Shown piece after piece: positions 8,446 to 16,558 of a DNA stretch of 34,552 nucleotides (positions within the stretch are counted from its first letter, which is position 1; every line of letters starts with the position of its first letter). The translations under genes and the position numbers were made by a program. The DNA comes from a bacterium (GTDB lineage Bacteria > UBP15 > UBA6099 > JAJRTR01), in NCBI GenBank assembly GCA_024278215.1, contig JAJRTR010000152.1, positions 1 to 34,552 of the forward strand. Direction: 5' to 3'. Under the pieces are notes generated by a model. That model saw nothing but the letters and a program-made list of their open reading frames with translations. It was not told the origin of the DNA and ran no database searches.

Positions 8446-8649
8446 TTATTCAGATTTTATCCCAAGACCTTCGTTTAATGATCGGCGATATTGTATCACT
8501 TTTTTTACGATTTCGTCAACAGAATCTTTCAATACAAGTTTTTTCCCTGTCGTGAGCGTTATTACCGTGTCCGGTGTCGATTCGATAAATTCTATATAGT
8601 CCGAATTCACGATTATGATTTGATCATTAAGTTTTCGGACTTCGATCAT
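8446..8649 (-). CDS. flbD: FlbD/SwrD family flagellar protein
   Basis: This is a 67-residue member of the small FlbD (SwrD) family found next to flgE in many flagellar operons. In Bacillus subtilis SwrD raises motor power through the stators; the mechanism is not settled. The family pattern is clear: MIEVRKLNDQIIIVNSDYIEFIE at the start, then TPDTVITLTTGKKLVLKDSVDEIV. CGGAGA lies 12 bases upstream of ATG 8649. It is expected directly between flgE and motA. Here a DUF115 gene lies between flgE and flbD, and motA/motB are missing. Confidence 0.93.
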   Translation of the reverse strand: MIEVRKLNDQIIIVNSDYIEFIESTPDTVITLTTGKKLVLKDSVDEIVKKVIQYRRSLNEGLGIKSE

Positions 8650-8816
8650 GTTATAATATTCTCCGAGTGAAGTTTACATTTTTTCCCGCTGAAGGTAAAT
8701 ATCTTTTATAAAAAAAGTGTTTTTCTATAATGTTTTGTATTTCCGGGAACAAACATTTCTTGCCGATGTTTACACTGCACCCTCTTTATTTACTGCCTTT
8801 CCACGGGTTGTTCATC

Positions 8817-9713
8817 CTATGGCCGCAACTTTTTTTCTATTATTGTGTTTATGCTTTTCCTGTATCCCGGAAACCTTTCGAGGTAATCTTTCAAGGGCAT
8901 CTCCCTGATAAGGTCGGAATACATTATACCGCCTTCCGTGGAATTGTATACGCTTAATTTACCACATTTTATGTCTTTGTCAACCTTAAAGAAATCAAGG
9001 AGCCATTCGTAGCCCGCGAGATAGCCCGGCGCGGAGTACACTTTGTTGCCCCAGTGGTCTGTTCCTTCGTACCATCGCGCGCTGGTGTCGGAGGGCTTGT
9101 CCTGGCACAGATCGTTGCCCGTGAAGGTGATGGGGTTGCAGCCTGCTATCTTTGCGCATATAAAGGCGACGTTGCCGACGTTGACCGCGCCGGGTATGGC
9201 TGTGATCCTGTTTCCGGCCTGCTCCGTCATGTTCTGCGCGGCCTCCACGTAGCCTGTGTCGTAGTCGGTGATGTTGTAGAGCACAACATTCTTCCAGGGC
9301 AGGTCGAATACGCTGTGGTCGATATAGGCGGCGGCGATGAGTGTTGTGCGGCGCGTGTCCATCCCGCTGAAGAATGTGGCGACGCGCGGTGACGCGTCGC
9401 CGACTATCGTGAAGTGCGGTACGGTACCCTTTTCGTGGAGCTGTCCGAACGCTCTGTCTGTGCAGAAAAGTGGGTGGCTTTTTCCGGCTTCCGCGAGCAG
9501 ATCGATATTTTTGCTAAGGCTGGGTCCCGCGCCCACGACTATGCCAGGCATGTCCCAGAAAGCGTCCTGTATTGCTTTGACGTCGTAGGCTTTTGCGATT
9601 ATGTCGAAATTGTTCCTGATGTTGGCCAGCCATAAGCCGCGCTGTTTGCGCCCGTCCTGGTGGACGAATGTTTTTCTTATCGCGCTGTCACGCCGCTGTT
9701 GCTTTTCAGTCAT
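8817..9713 (-). CDS. DUF115 / MptE-like (Maf-related) protein
   Basis: The 298-residue protein carries the DUF115 (MptE-like) fold. GIVVGAGPSLSKN lies at residues 57-69, CTDRAFGQL at 84-92, VGDASP at 104-109, and FTGNDLCQD in the second half. In bacteria this domain forms the core of Maf (motility accessory factor) proteins, which transfer nonulosonic acids to flagellin. In archaea a shorter form (MptE) is a pterin pyrophosphokinase. At about 300 residues this is a minimal domain, half the size of typical Maf proteins. Its place as first gene of the second flagellar unit, just after the flgE terminator, suggests flagellin or hook glycosylation, but that is inference. No ribosome site is visible before ATG 9713. 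Confidence 0.8.
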   Translation of the reverse strand: MTEKQQRRDSAIRKTFVHQDGRKQRGLWLANIRNNFDIIAKAYDVKAIQDAFWDMPGIVVGAGPSLSKNIDLLAEAGKSHPLFCTDRAFGQLHEKGTVPHFTIVGDASPRVATFFSGMDTRRTTLIAAAYIDHSVFDLPWKNVVLYNITDYDTGYVEAAQNMTEQAGNRITAIPGAVNVGNVAFICAKIAGCNPITFTGNDLCQDKPSDTSARWYEGTDHWGNKVYSAPGYLAGYEWLLDFFKVDKDIKCGKLSVYNSTEGGIMYSDLIREMPLKDYLERFPGYRKSINTIIEKKLRP

Positions 9714-9793
9714 TTGTTTCTTTTTTTCCTGCCTGTTATATACACCGTTTGTAAAATGTCGACGTGTTTCTGTTGTTCGGCATGAATTTGCAT

Positions 9794-9834
9794 ATTATAC
9801 ATCCTGTATCATGTGCTAAGCAATTTCTACGCCC
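9794..9834 (-). promoter_or_regulatory. Candidate promoter(s) for the DUF115-flbD-fliL unit
   Basis: On the minus strand TTGCTT (9818-9823) and TATAAT (9794-9799) are spaced by 18 bases, a plausible sigma-70-type promoter. The same TTGC (9820-9823) also fits a sigma-54 -12 element, with GGC (9831-9833) in the -24 position and the correct GG-to-GC spacing. The remaining bases of the -24 box match poorly. The site lies between the flgE terminator and the DUF115 start, where a new promoter is expected. Which sigma factor is used cannot be decided here. The rest of 9714-9946 shows nothing recognisable. Confidence 0.45.
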
Positions 9835-9946
9835 TGAACTATTGAGAGACATGCCATTAGGCTCCACGCTCGGTGGATGCCATTTCCGGGTGATTTTTCT
9901 ATAGCCCTCACTCAAGAAGACATAAACGGCTCCGCGCAGAAGAGAT

Positions 9947-9976
9947 AAAAAAAGCCGGCCCGCTGCGGGGCCGGCT
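9947..9976 (-). terminator. Rho-independent terminator after flgE
   Basis: On the minus strand AGCCGGCCC pairs with GGGCCGGCT, a perfect nine-base stem with a six-base loop, and is followed directly by seven T residues. It lies 31 bases past the flgE stop codon. It therefore ends the flgC-to-flgE transcription unit and separates it from the DUF115-flbD-fliL unit. Confidence 0.95.
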
Positions 9977-10007
9977 GAATTATCTCGACGAGACTATCTG
10001 GTGGTTA

Positions 10008-13000
10008 TTAACGTTTAAGGTTGATAACCTCCGTGAGCATCTCGTCAGAAGTGGTGATTATTCTTGAGTTGGCCTGGAATCCGCGTTCTGTGATGATCAT
10101 GTTCGTGAATTCCGAGATTATGTCTACGTTGGACTGTTCGAGAGAACCGCCGACGATGGAGCCCGCGCCGCCTACGAAGGCAGGTACTATGTTCGGAAGG
10201 CCCGTGTTGGCCGAAAGCGAGAACACGTTGCTGCCTTCCTTGTGCAGACCTTCTTCGTTGGGGAACATGGCGAGTCCGAGTTGCGCAATGGGTTTCACTA
10301 CGTTGTTCGAGTAGCGGCCCTCGATGATGCCGTTCTGGTCGACTGCGAATGTCTCGAGTATGCCCATTTCCCAACCGTTCTGCTCGTAGGCGCGGGTTGT
10401 GAAGTCGGATGCATACTGCGTGACGCCGTCGATGGGTACTCCGTGTCCGTCGACATCAAGGTCGATGGAAACATTTTCGGTGGCTTCCGTGCTGTTGCCG
10501 TTGGCTCCGATGGGTGACGGGTCGAACATGATGGGTCCGATGTTGCCCGCGAGTTTGCTGGTGACGATGAGTCCGTTTTCGTCGAACTCGATCTGGCCGT
10601 TGAGCTTGGCGCTGGAGACATCGGAGTCTACGATATCCATGCTGTCGAATGAGAATACGTCCGAGAAAGGAAGTTCGGCTCTCCAGTACCAGCGGTTCTG
10701 GTAGCGGATTTGTTCTGTGAGATCATAGTTGGAGCCGACGTGTGTGAAGACGAACTGGAGAGTGTGAGTGTCGCCGAGTGAGTCATAGACGTCGATCGAG
10801 GTTCTGTATACATCACCCGCCTGGAACCTGGTCGAGGTTTTTGCGGTAGGCTCGGTTGAAGTCGCCTGGTCGTTGATGGTTCCTGGAGTAGAAGCGCTCC
10901 TGTCCGCATTAATGGAAGAGAACATGGTGTTGAAAGCGGTGCGCGCTTTGCCTGCGCCGCCGGCGCTGACTTCCGCGTATTCCTGCGCGAAGTCCGCCCA
11001 TCGGGAGTTCATGATGGTAGCGGGGGGTTCGAGGAGGCGGTCTTCAGTAGTGTAATCGGCGGTGAGGCGGACTGTGCCTGTGAAGCCGGCGTTGCCGGGG
11101 TTGGCGGCACCTGTGCTTGCGCCGAATACAGCATCGGCGGAAGTGCTGTCCCACTTGAGTGAGATCTGGCCTGTTGTGGCGTCGATCGTGTAGTCCACTC
11201 CCTCAACAAGCAGGTTGTTGTCCGCGGTGTCTGTGCGATACGAAAATACCATTGCAGCGTTTGCCGAAGGACTGTTACCGCCTACTGTGTTGAAGTAAAC
11301 TCTCGGAACGCCGAGGTTGCCACTTGCGTCGTTACCGAGTGAAATCAGGTATTCGTTGGCCGCGCCCGTGAAGACTTCTACTTCTCTCCACACTGTGCCG
11401 TCGACGGAGAGTTCGCCCGTATCTTCGATCATTTTCAGATCGCCGCCGTCTGTGTAGCCTTTCCAGTCTGTGAGATCAACATACTGGTAACCATCGGCGT
11501 TGAGTCCGCCGAGTCCGGCCGACCATGTCTGGTCGAGCCGCGAGCGGATGACCTGTGCGTAGAGTTGCGCGGAGCCATTGACGTTGCCGTAATCGAGGTT
11601 GGCCGACGTGGTCTGGTAGTCGAAGTTGGCGATGTGTTCGCGGGTCATCGCGCCGCCGAGACCGCCGTTGATGAGTCCGAGGCGTGTGCCTGTAAGTGTC
11701 GGGTATGTGGACTCGCGGAGCAGGTATCCCTGCCTGATGCCGGAACCGGATACCGCGTTGATTTCGACGTGGATGTCGTTGTAGTCGCGTGATCCTGTTA
11801 CATCATTATTATAGATGTAAAACTTTGCTTCGTCCGTGTTGTACTTGACTGTGGCGTCCATTGTGCCGTTGACGTCGATGGCGTCGAGCGCGTTCTGAAT
11901 GACGGTTTCAAGGTCTCCGATGTCGGTGTCGTTGGATACCTGGTAGTAAAGGTACTTGTCGCCTTCATAGACCGAAGTGCTTTCCGCGCTTAACTGTGTG
12001 AAGTATGTCACGCTTGCTGTCGCGAGCGGGTCCGCGTCTCCGACATTTCCGCTGACATAGATCATGCCCGTGTCCGGGTCTATCGTGAAGAAACCCGCGC
12101 CTCTTGCGGCAAGGTCGTCAGGACTGTCGAATACGCGGGTGAGCGCAGCTAGATTACCACCGAAGGTGAGGTCATAGGCACCACCGTTCTGCGGGTCCAT
12201 GAGGGGCAGGTTCGATTCGGAGATGAGGCTTGTATATCGCCACAGTGTTCCTGTTTTCGCTGCGTCACTGGCATAAACATCCGTTCCTCCGCCTGTGATA
12301 TTCAGTGTGGAAGATGTAGCTGACGTGAGATCAGGCTGTTGGATGTACTGTGTATCGACGTGAATTTCGAGCCAGTCACCTTCGCGGATGCCGAGGTGCT
12401 CGGGGTTGACCTGGTCGTTGTCGTAGAGGTCTACGAGCAGGTCGTTCTTTGTGGCGAACCCTTCGCGGGGGTCAACGCCGTCGGCAATCAGCGAGCGTGA
12501 GCCTTCGTCGAGGTTGCACTTGAGGCCAACCTTGTTTGTCGCTGCCGCTTCGAGTTTTTCGCCGACCTGGAAATCGATGTTGCCGACGGGCCTGGTAGTG
12601 TCGACAGTGAAATCGTGGTCATCTGTAACCTTAATGCGGCTCCAGCCCTGCACGTAGCGGCCGTTGGCGTTGACGAGGCTGCCTTCTTTGTCGAGCGCGA
12701 AAGCGCCGTCACGTGTATAGACAGTGTCGCCGGAGCCGTCTTTGAGCACGAACCAGCCGTTGCCGTCGACGGCTACGTCTGTGAGGCGGCCTGTGGTTTC
12801 GATCTGCCCCTGGTTCATGATGTTTGTCACCGATACGGTGGAAACACCGAGCCCTACCTGTAGTGGGTTTGTGCCGCCGCGACCGCCGCGTGGCGCCGAA
12901 GCGGATTGATATGTGCGGCTCAGCAGGTCCGCGAATGTTGCGCGTCCCTGTTTAAAGCCGTAAGTATTGACATTGGCAATGTTGTTGCCGATTACATCCA

Positions 13001-13055
13001 TGCGCGTCTGGTGATTTTTCAATCCCAGTACGCCGGTGTATAACGACGAATTCAT
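10008..13055 (-). CDS. flgE: Flagellar hook protein FlgE, very large (1015 aa)
   Basis: FlgE polymerises into the hook that joins rod and filament. The N-terminal D0/D1 region (SSLYTGVLGLKNHQTRMDVIG, NNIANVNTYGFK) and the C-terminal helix (ITERGFQANSRIITTSDEML, INLKR) are canonical. Typical FlgE proteins have 350-500 residues. Here about 550 extra residues lie between NLDEG (181-185) and the returning core TSIDVYDSLGDTHTLQF (752-768). The insert is Gly/Thr/Asp-rich, includes two similar modules with TIDxxTGxI near residues 324-332 and 623-631, and is probably exposed on the hook surface. The only cysteine is C180, followed by N181, with K167 13 residues before it. That matches the lysinoalanine cross-link site of spirochaete FlgE (K165/C178/N179 in Treponema denticola). 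GGGAGG stands eight bases before ATG 13055. A terminator follows. Confidence 0.97.
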   Translation of the reverse strand: MNSSLYTGVLGLKNHQTRMDVIGNNIANVNTYGFKQGRATFADLLSRTYQSASAPRGGRGGTNPLQVGLGVSTVSVTNIMNQGQIETTGRLTDVAVDGNGWFVLKDGSGDTVYTRDGAFALDKEGSLVNANGRYVQGWSRIKVTDDHDFTVDTTRPVGNIDFQVGEKLEAAATNKVGLKCNLDEGSRSLIADGVDPREGFATKNDLLVDLYDNDQVNPEHLGIREGDWLEIHVDTQYIQQPDLTSATSSTLNITGGGTDVYASDAAKTGTLWRYTSLISESNLPLMDPQNGGAYDLTFGGNLAALTRVFDSPDDLAARGAGFFTIDPDTGMIYVSGNVGDADPLATASVTYFTQLSAESTSVYEGDKYLYYQVSNDTDIGDLETVIQNALDAIDVNGTMDATVKYNTDEAKFYIYNNDVTGSRDYNDIHVEINAVSGSGIRQGYLLRESTYPTLTGTRLGLINGGLGGAMTREHIANFDYQTTSANLDYGNVNGSAQLYAQVIRSRLDQTWSAGLGGLNADGYQYVDLTDWKGYTDGGDLKMIEDTGELSVDGTVWREVEVFTGAANEYLISLGNDASGNLGVPRVYFNTVGGNSPSANAAMVFSYRTDTADNNLLVEGVDYTIDATTGQISLKWDSTSADAVFGASTGAANPGNAGFTGTVRLTADYTTEDRLLEPPATIMNSRWADFAQEYAEVSAGGAGKARTAFNTMFSSINADRSASTPGTINDQATSTEPTAKTSTRFQAGDVYRTSIDVYDSLGDTHTLQFVFTHVGSNYDLTEQIRYQNRWYWRAELPFSDVFSFDSMDIVDSDVSSAKLNGQIEFDENGLIVTSKLAGNIGPIMFDPSPIGANGNSTEATENVSIDLDVDGHGVPIDGVTQYASDFTTRAYEQNGWEMGILETFAVDQNGIIEGRYSNNVVKPIAQLGLAMFPNEEGLHKEGSNVFSLSANTGLPNIVPAFVGGAGSIVGGSLEQSNVDIISEFTNMIITERGFQANSRIITTSDEMLTEVINLKR

Positions 13056-13368
13056 TGAATCCTCCCTTAAGAACCTTCAAAGATTTTCACATAAGGATGG
13101 ACTAAAGCGTATCGTCTGCCGCGCGCTGCCATAGCCCGCGGGGTTCGAGGCTTTTATCGTTGCCGGCGGGGATGAGTTGAGTTGATCGGCATTCCCATGG
13201 CTGGGGATGAGTCTGTGACCCTAGAGCGCACAAACCGTTCGATGTCCCGTTGCCGGCGCAGTCCCTTACGTGTTGAAGTTAGTGTGTGGCCGCATCTGTC
13301 GATCAGCGGCCGGGGGGCTTCCTCGGAGAGGTCCAGCCCCAATTCCTTTCAAAATAATCTCTTGCTCA
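13056..13368 (-). other. 313-bp gap before flgE with two GC-rich inverted repeats
   Basis: No convincing gene is present. Two hairpins come soon after the upstream gene's stop. On the minus strand GGGGCT (13335-13340) pairs with AGCCCC (13314-13319), with an inner CCTC/GAGG stem. GGCCGC (13306-13311) pairs with GCGGCC (13288-13293). Short direct repeats (CGCCGGCAACG twice, CTCATCCCC twice) follow. No U-tract follows either hairpin, so these look like leader or mRNA-processing structures rather than terminators. I infer that flgE is still read from the upstream operon. A 62-codon TTG frame (13154-13342) is not supported. Confidence 0.4.
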
Positions 13369-13761
13369 TCACGCGATTACCGCGCTGTCAATATTGGTCA
13401 CGACGTTCTCTTTCATGCTGTCCGTATCAATCGCCGTTATCACGGTGCGATTGGACACGCTGACGACGAACGCCATGCCATTCAGGAGAACCAGAGATTC
13501 CTTTGACCCTTTGTCCGAAGCCCTGTCGACCGCGTTGCTCAGGCGCGACATGTCTTCATCGTCCAGCTTTATGTCGCGCTGGGCGAGTCGTTTGCGGGCA
13601 TGTGCCGAGAATTCGACTTTGGACGTTTTCTCATGCAGAATGCGCTGAAATTCGGTCTTGCCGGCTGATACTCGCCTTTGCTGCGCCGGTGCCGCCGGCG
13701 CGCCTAACTGGTCTATACGTTGCGGCTTAGGTACCTGTGGGCCGTACATTTTTGAAACCAT
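13369..13761 (-). CDS. Flagellar operon protein of the TIGR02530 type
   Basis: This 130-residue protein matches the small flagellar operon protein family (TIGR02530) that lies between flgD and flgE in Firmicutes and spirochaetes. Its role is not established. The N-terminus is disordered and Ala/Pro/Gln-rich (1-35). The conserved part follows: FQRILHEKTSKVEFSAHARK, then RLAQRDIKLDDEDMSRL, and a C-terminal segment LLNGMAFVVSVSNRTVITAID. An almost perfect ribosome site, AAGGAGGTGAT, precedes ATG 13761. The position between flgD and flgE is the expected one, which points to hook assembly. Confidence 0.85.
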   Translation of the reverse strand: MVSKMYGPQVPKPQRIDQLGAPAAPAQQRRVSAGKTEFQRILHEKTSKVEFSAHARKRLAQRDIKLDDEDMSRLSNAVDRASDKGSKESLVLLNGMAFVVSVSNRTVITAIDTDSMKENVVTNIDSAVIA

Positions 13762-13807
13762 CTGGTATCACCTCCTTTTGCTTTAGTGTCCATAATCGAA
13801 CCGCCGG

Positions 13808-14416
13808 TTAAGACGGCAATGATACAGCCAGGATGTCGGAGAGGCCGAGTTCTACATCATCATCACCAACTATAAGTTTCGGGAAGCCTGAAGACAGGTC
13901 GACTGTCTTGACGAGTCCGGTAGCCTTGTTGCCGTCGCCGTCCAGGTATGTGACATCTTTACCTATCAGGTATGCGGAGTCGCTGAGAATGGATGCGGTA
14001 CTCAACTGGCCGAGGCCGATAATGTCATCGAGACTGACGGAATGGTCGCCGACCTGAAGGGCCGGCACGCCGTCTTCAACTGTGACGGATTCCACCATGC
14101 CTGTGTACATCTCTCCTTCTGAATCCTGGAACGCGATTGTCTGTCCTACCAGACCGGAGGCCTGTGACAACTGTTGCGCCTGGGCCATAGTCGCGAAACT
14201 TTCGTTGAGGTTTATCATCTCCTCGAGCGAGTTAAACTGCGCGAGTTGTGCGATAAAATCCTCGTTTTTGAGCGGGTCCAGAGGGTCCTGGTTCTTCAGT
14301 TGTTCCACGAGCAGCCTCAGAAATGCGTCTTTGTCGAGATTCGACGAAGATTTCTCTGCCTCCTTTGACTGCAGGGCTTCCAGCGAAAAATCGTTGATAA
14401 TTGAATTTATTCCCAT
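13808..14416 (-). CDS. flgD: Hook-cap protein FlgD
   Basis: FlgD is the scaffold that caps the growing hook and lets FlgE subunits insert. Residues 25-85 carry the conserved N-terminal block: LDKDAFLRLLVEQLKNQDPLD, then NEDFIAQLAQFNSLEEM. The rest does not look like the usual interleaved Tudor/FnIII arrangement. Two similar segments of about 48 residues follow each other: 89-135 (LVGQTIAFQDSEGEMYTGMV, ending VSLDDIIGL) and 150-198 (LIGKDVTYLDGDGNKATGLV, ending LGLSDILAV). This suggests a tandem duplication of one Tudor-like module. GGAG lies seven bases before ATG 14416. Length is near normal at 202 aa. Confidence 0.94.
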   Translation of the reverse strand: MGINSIINDFSLEALQSKEAEKSSSNLDKDAFLRLLVEQLKNQDPLDPLKNEDFIAQLAQFNSLEEMINLNESFATMAQAQQLSQASGLVGQTIAFQDSEGEMYTGMVESVTVEDGVPALQVGDHSVSLDDIIGLGQLSTASILSDSAYLIGKDVTYLDGDGNKATGLVKTVDLSSGFPKLIVGDDDVELGLSDILAVSLPS

Positions 14417-14446
14417 TGTAGTGCTCCTCTCTCCAAATCAAAGCTT

Positions 14447-16558
14447 TCAGGCGAGATAGCTTACACGCGCTTGCGCGTTCAATTCTCCTCCGCTCCTGCC
14501 GTAGGTAAAGCCTTCCGCGCCGATGTAGGCGGGTTCCGCTCCACCGGGTACCGGTTCCATTCCGTTCTCGCCGCCGTAGGAATCCATTCCTATAGCATAT
14601 ACCGGATTGTAGCCGTCGCCCGCAGTATCTTCCGCTCCGTTGTGCGCTTCGTGTCCGTTGCCGCCGGTGTCTACCGTGACCTCGAACTGGCTGACTTTCA
14701 CGCCCTGATCCTGCAGGGACTGTTTTAGCTGGCCCAGGTTACTCTCGATAATCGCTTTCACCTCATGGCTGCTTGCGGTTATCTTGGCGAGCACCGTGTC
14801 CTGTTCCACACGGATTTTCAGGTGCACGTCGCCCAGGTTGCCGGGCTTCAGGAACACTCTGAGTTCGCCGTTCGCACTGCTGAGAGAAGAAAAGGAGATT
14901 CGCTGAACGATCTGGTTCATGACTGATTCATGAACATTTTGCCCTGGGGTCGAGTAACGGGGCTGGGCCGATTGGGATTGGAACAGCCGGCTTACAGTAC
15001 TTTGCGGTTGTCCGTTCCTTCCGAGGAATGCTATTCGCCCGGTACCCTGCTGTGCGTCACCTTTCCCATTGAGGCTGTCGCCGACAGGAGATTCGCTGAA
15101 CACTTTCGCGTTCTTTGTACTCGTCTCCTGCTTTGCCTGATCGGAGAAGTTCTGCAACCAGTCCTGCACGAATGTTGTCGCACTCACTTTTTTGATCAGC
15201 AGACTGTCGAGGCCGTTGTTGTCGCCGCCGCCGCGTCCGTTGAGCAGTGTCTGGAGCCTGTCGAAAAGGTCGCGCCTTTCCGAGCCGCCCTTTACTATCT
15301 GCTTCACCAGTGCTTCGGCTTCCAAGGATTTCATATACTCGTCGGATTGCAGAAACTGCGGGTCCGAGGGTAGCGCCTGGATTCTCGCTTTGGCAACATC
15401 TTCCGCGCCCTGTTCGGGCTTCATCGCCACCGCGAGCCTCAACTTGCCGCTCTGCCGGTCTTTCTGTGAGGCTATCAGACGTGCGAGTTCCTCTTTGCTT
15501 AGTCCCAGAGAATCGAGCAGTTTGAGAAGTTTATCGTCATCACCGTTTTCGATACTCGCCGACAGCGCTTCTATCGAATCGCTGCCGCTTGCGGTCGCGA
15601 GTTGTTCGAGCGGTACGGTCATGACCATATCGGTCTTCTCGAGTTGCATCCGGTCGATATTCACCAGTTGTGCCGACTTCAGGTCTTCCGCCGTGATCTC
15701 CAGGTTCAGCGCAGCCGATTCTCCGTCACCGGATGCCGGTTCGAGAGAAAATCTGATTCCTTCGCCGGTATTATCGCCGTCGCCGCCCTTTACGAGTTCT
15801 GTAAGCGGGATGAGCAGCCCCTGGTCGTCGGTGAGCTTCAGGAGAACTTTCACATCTTTAAGTGCGTCAGAGTCGAGAGCGTTCTGCCCGTTCATCAACA
15901 TACTCAGCATTTTGTACAGTTTGCTGTCCGGGTCCAACTCGATGGTGAGTTGTGCCGGTTGCTCTTCGCCGAATTTTCCGGCGTCTTCCATGCCTGACAG
16001 CATCAGAGCGAGCATCTGCATGATGATTCCGAGCATTTTCTCGTCTGCCGCATCTTCGCCCTTCGCCGCTTCTGCCTCAAGCTTGTCGATCAGCGCTTCG
16101 AGCTTTCTGTTCGCCTCGTCCTGCTTTTGAGCAAACTGCGCTGCCGCTGCGACTTCGCCGTCATTGGTCTTATCATCGACAGCTTCTTTCCTGTCGCTCG
16201 CGCCGCTTTCGGAAGTCTTATGCGATTTGCGGGTCTCATCGGTTCCTTTGCTCTCGCTTGTTTCGGCTCGTTTCCGGTCCGCATCCTTTTCGGATGTGCC
16301 GACCTTCTGCGATTCGGCTTTGTCGCGAGTCCGCTGCGCTCCATCTTTCGGCGCTACGCCCTCGGACTGTTTCGCCCGGTCACTTTGCGCCTTAACCGCT
16401 GAACAATCGTTGCGGCTCGTGCGCTTCATCGCCGAGCTGAAAGCGTCCTTGAAGAGCGAAGAAGTGTTCCCCTGGGGTTCGGCCTTAAGAGAAAACAGGT
16501 CTGTTGTCGCCGCCGTTGTCTTCGACAGCAACCCCATGAGCAAGTCCGTCGCTTGCAT
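14447..16558 (-). CDS. fliK: Flagellar hook-length control protein FliK
   Basis: FliK measures the hook and triggers the FlhB specificity switch. The 703-residue product has the usual layout. The long N-terminal part is low in conservation and rich in Lys, Ser, Glu and Ala (about residues 45-170). The Flg_hook domain lies near residues 555-635, with GELRVFLKPGNLGDVHLKI, then DTVLAKITASSHEVK and LGQLKQSLQDQGVKVSQFEV. A Gly-rich tail follows. It is longer than Salmonella FliK (about 405 aa), which is common in this family. The start at ATG 16558 has a strong AAGGAGGTGAT site, and a second GGAGGTGAT lies about 30 bases further upstream. Confidence 0.93.
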   Translation of the reverse strand: MQATDLLMGLLSKTTAATTDLFSLKAEPQGNTSSLFKDAFSSAMKRTSRNDCSAVKAQSDRAKQSEGVAPKDGAQRTRDKAESQKVGTSEKDADRKRAETSESKGTDETRKSHKTSESGASDRKEAVDDKTNDGEVAAAAQFAQKQDEANRKLEALIDKLEAEAAKGEDAADEKMLGIIMQMLALMLSGMEDAGKFGEEQPAQLTIELDPDSKLYKMLSMLMNGQNALDSDALKDVKVLLKLTDDQGLLIPLTELVKGGDGDNTGEGIRFSLEPASGDGESAALNLEITAEDLKSAQLVNIDRMQLEKTDMVMTVPLEQLATASGSDSIEALSASIENGDDDKLLKLLDSLGLSKEELARLIASQKDRQSGKLRLAVAMKPEQGAEDVAKARIQALPSDPQFLQSDEYMKSLEAEALVKQIVKGGSERRDLFDRLQTLLNGRGGGDNNGLDSLLIKKVSATTFVQDWLQNFSDQAKQETSTKNAKVFSESPVGDSLNGKGDAQQGTGRIAFLGRNGQPQSTVSRLFQSQSAQPRYSTPGQNVHESVMNQIVQRISFSSLSSANGELRVFLKPGNLGDVHLKIRVEQDTVLAKITASSHEVKAIIESNLGQLKQSLQDQGVKVSQFEVTVDTGGNGHEAHNGAEDTAGDGYNPVYAIGMDSYGGENGMEPVPGGAEPAYIGAEGFTYGRSGGELNAQARVSYLA

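Noticed and set aside
13154-13342. 62-codon frame with TTG start in the gap before flgE
   Set aside because: Ribosome-site spacing is poor, the composition is Arg-rich with no family features, and it overlaps two hairpins.
15192-16130. 312-codon plus-strand frame opposite fliK
   Set aside because: Ser-rich antisense reading of the low-complexity part of fliK, with no supporting signal.
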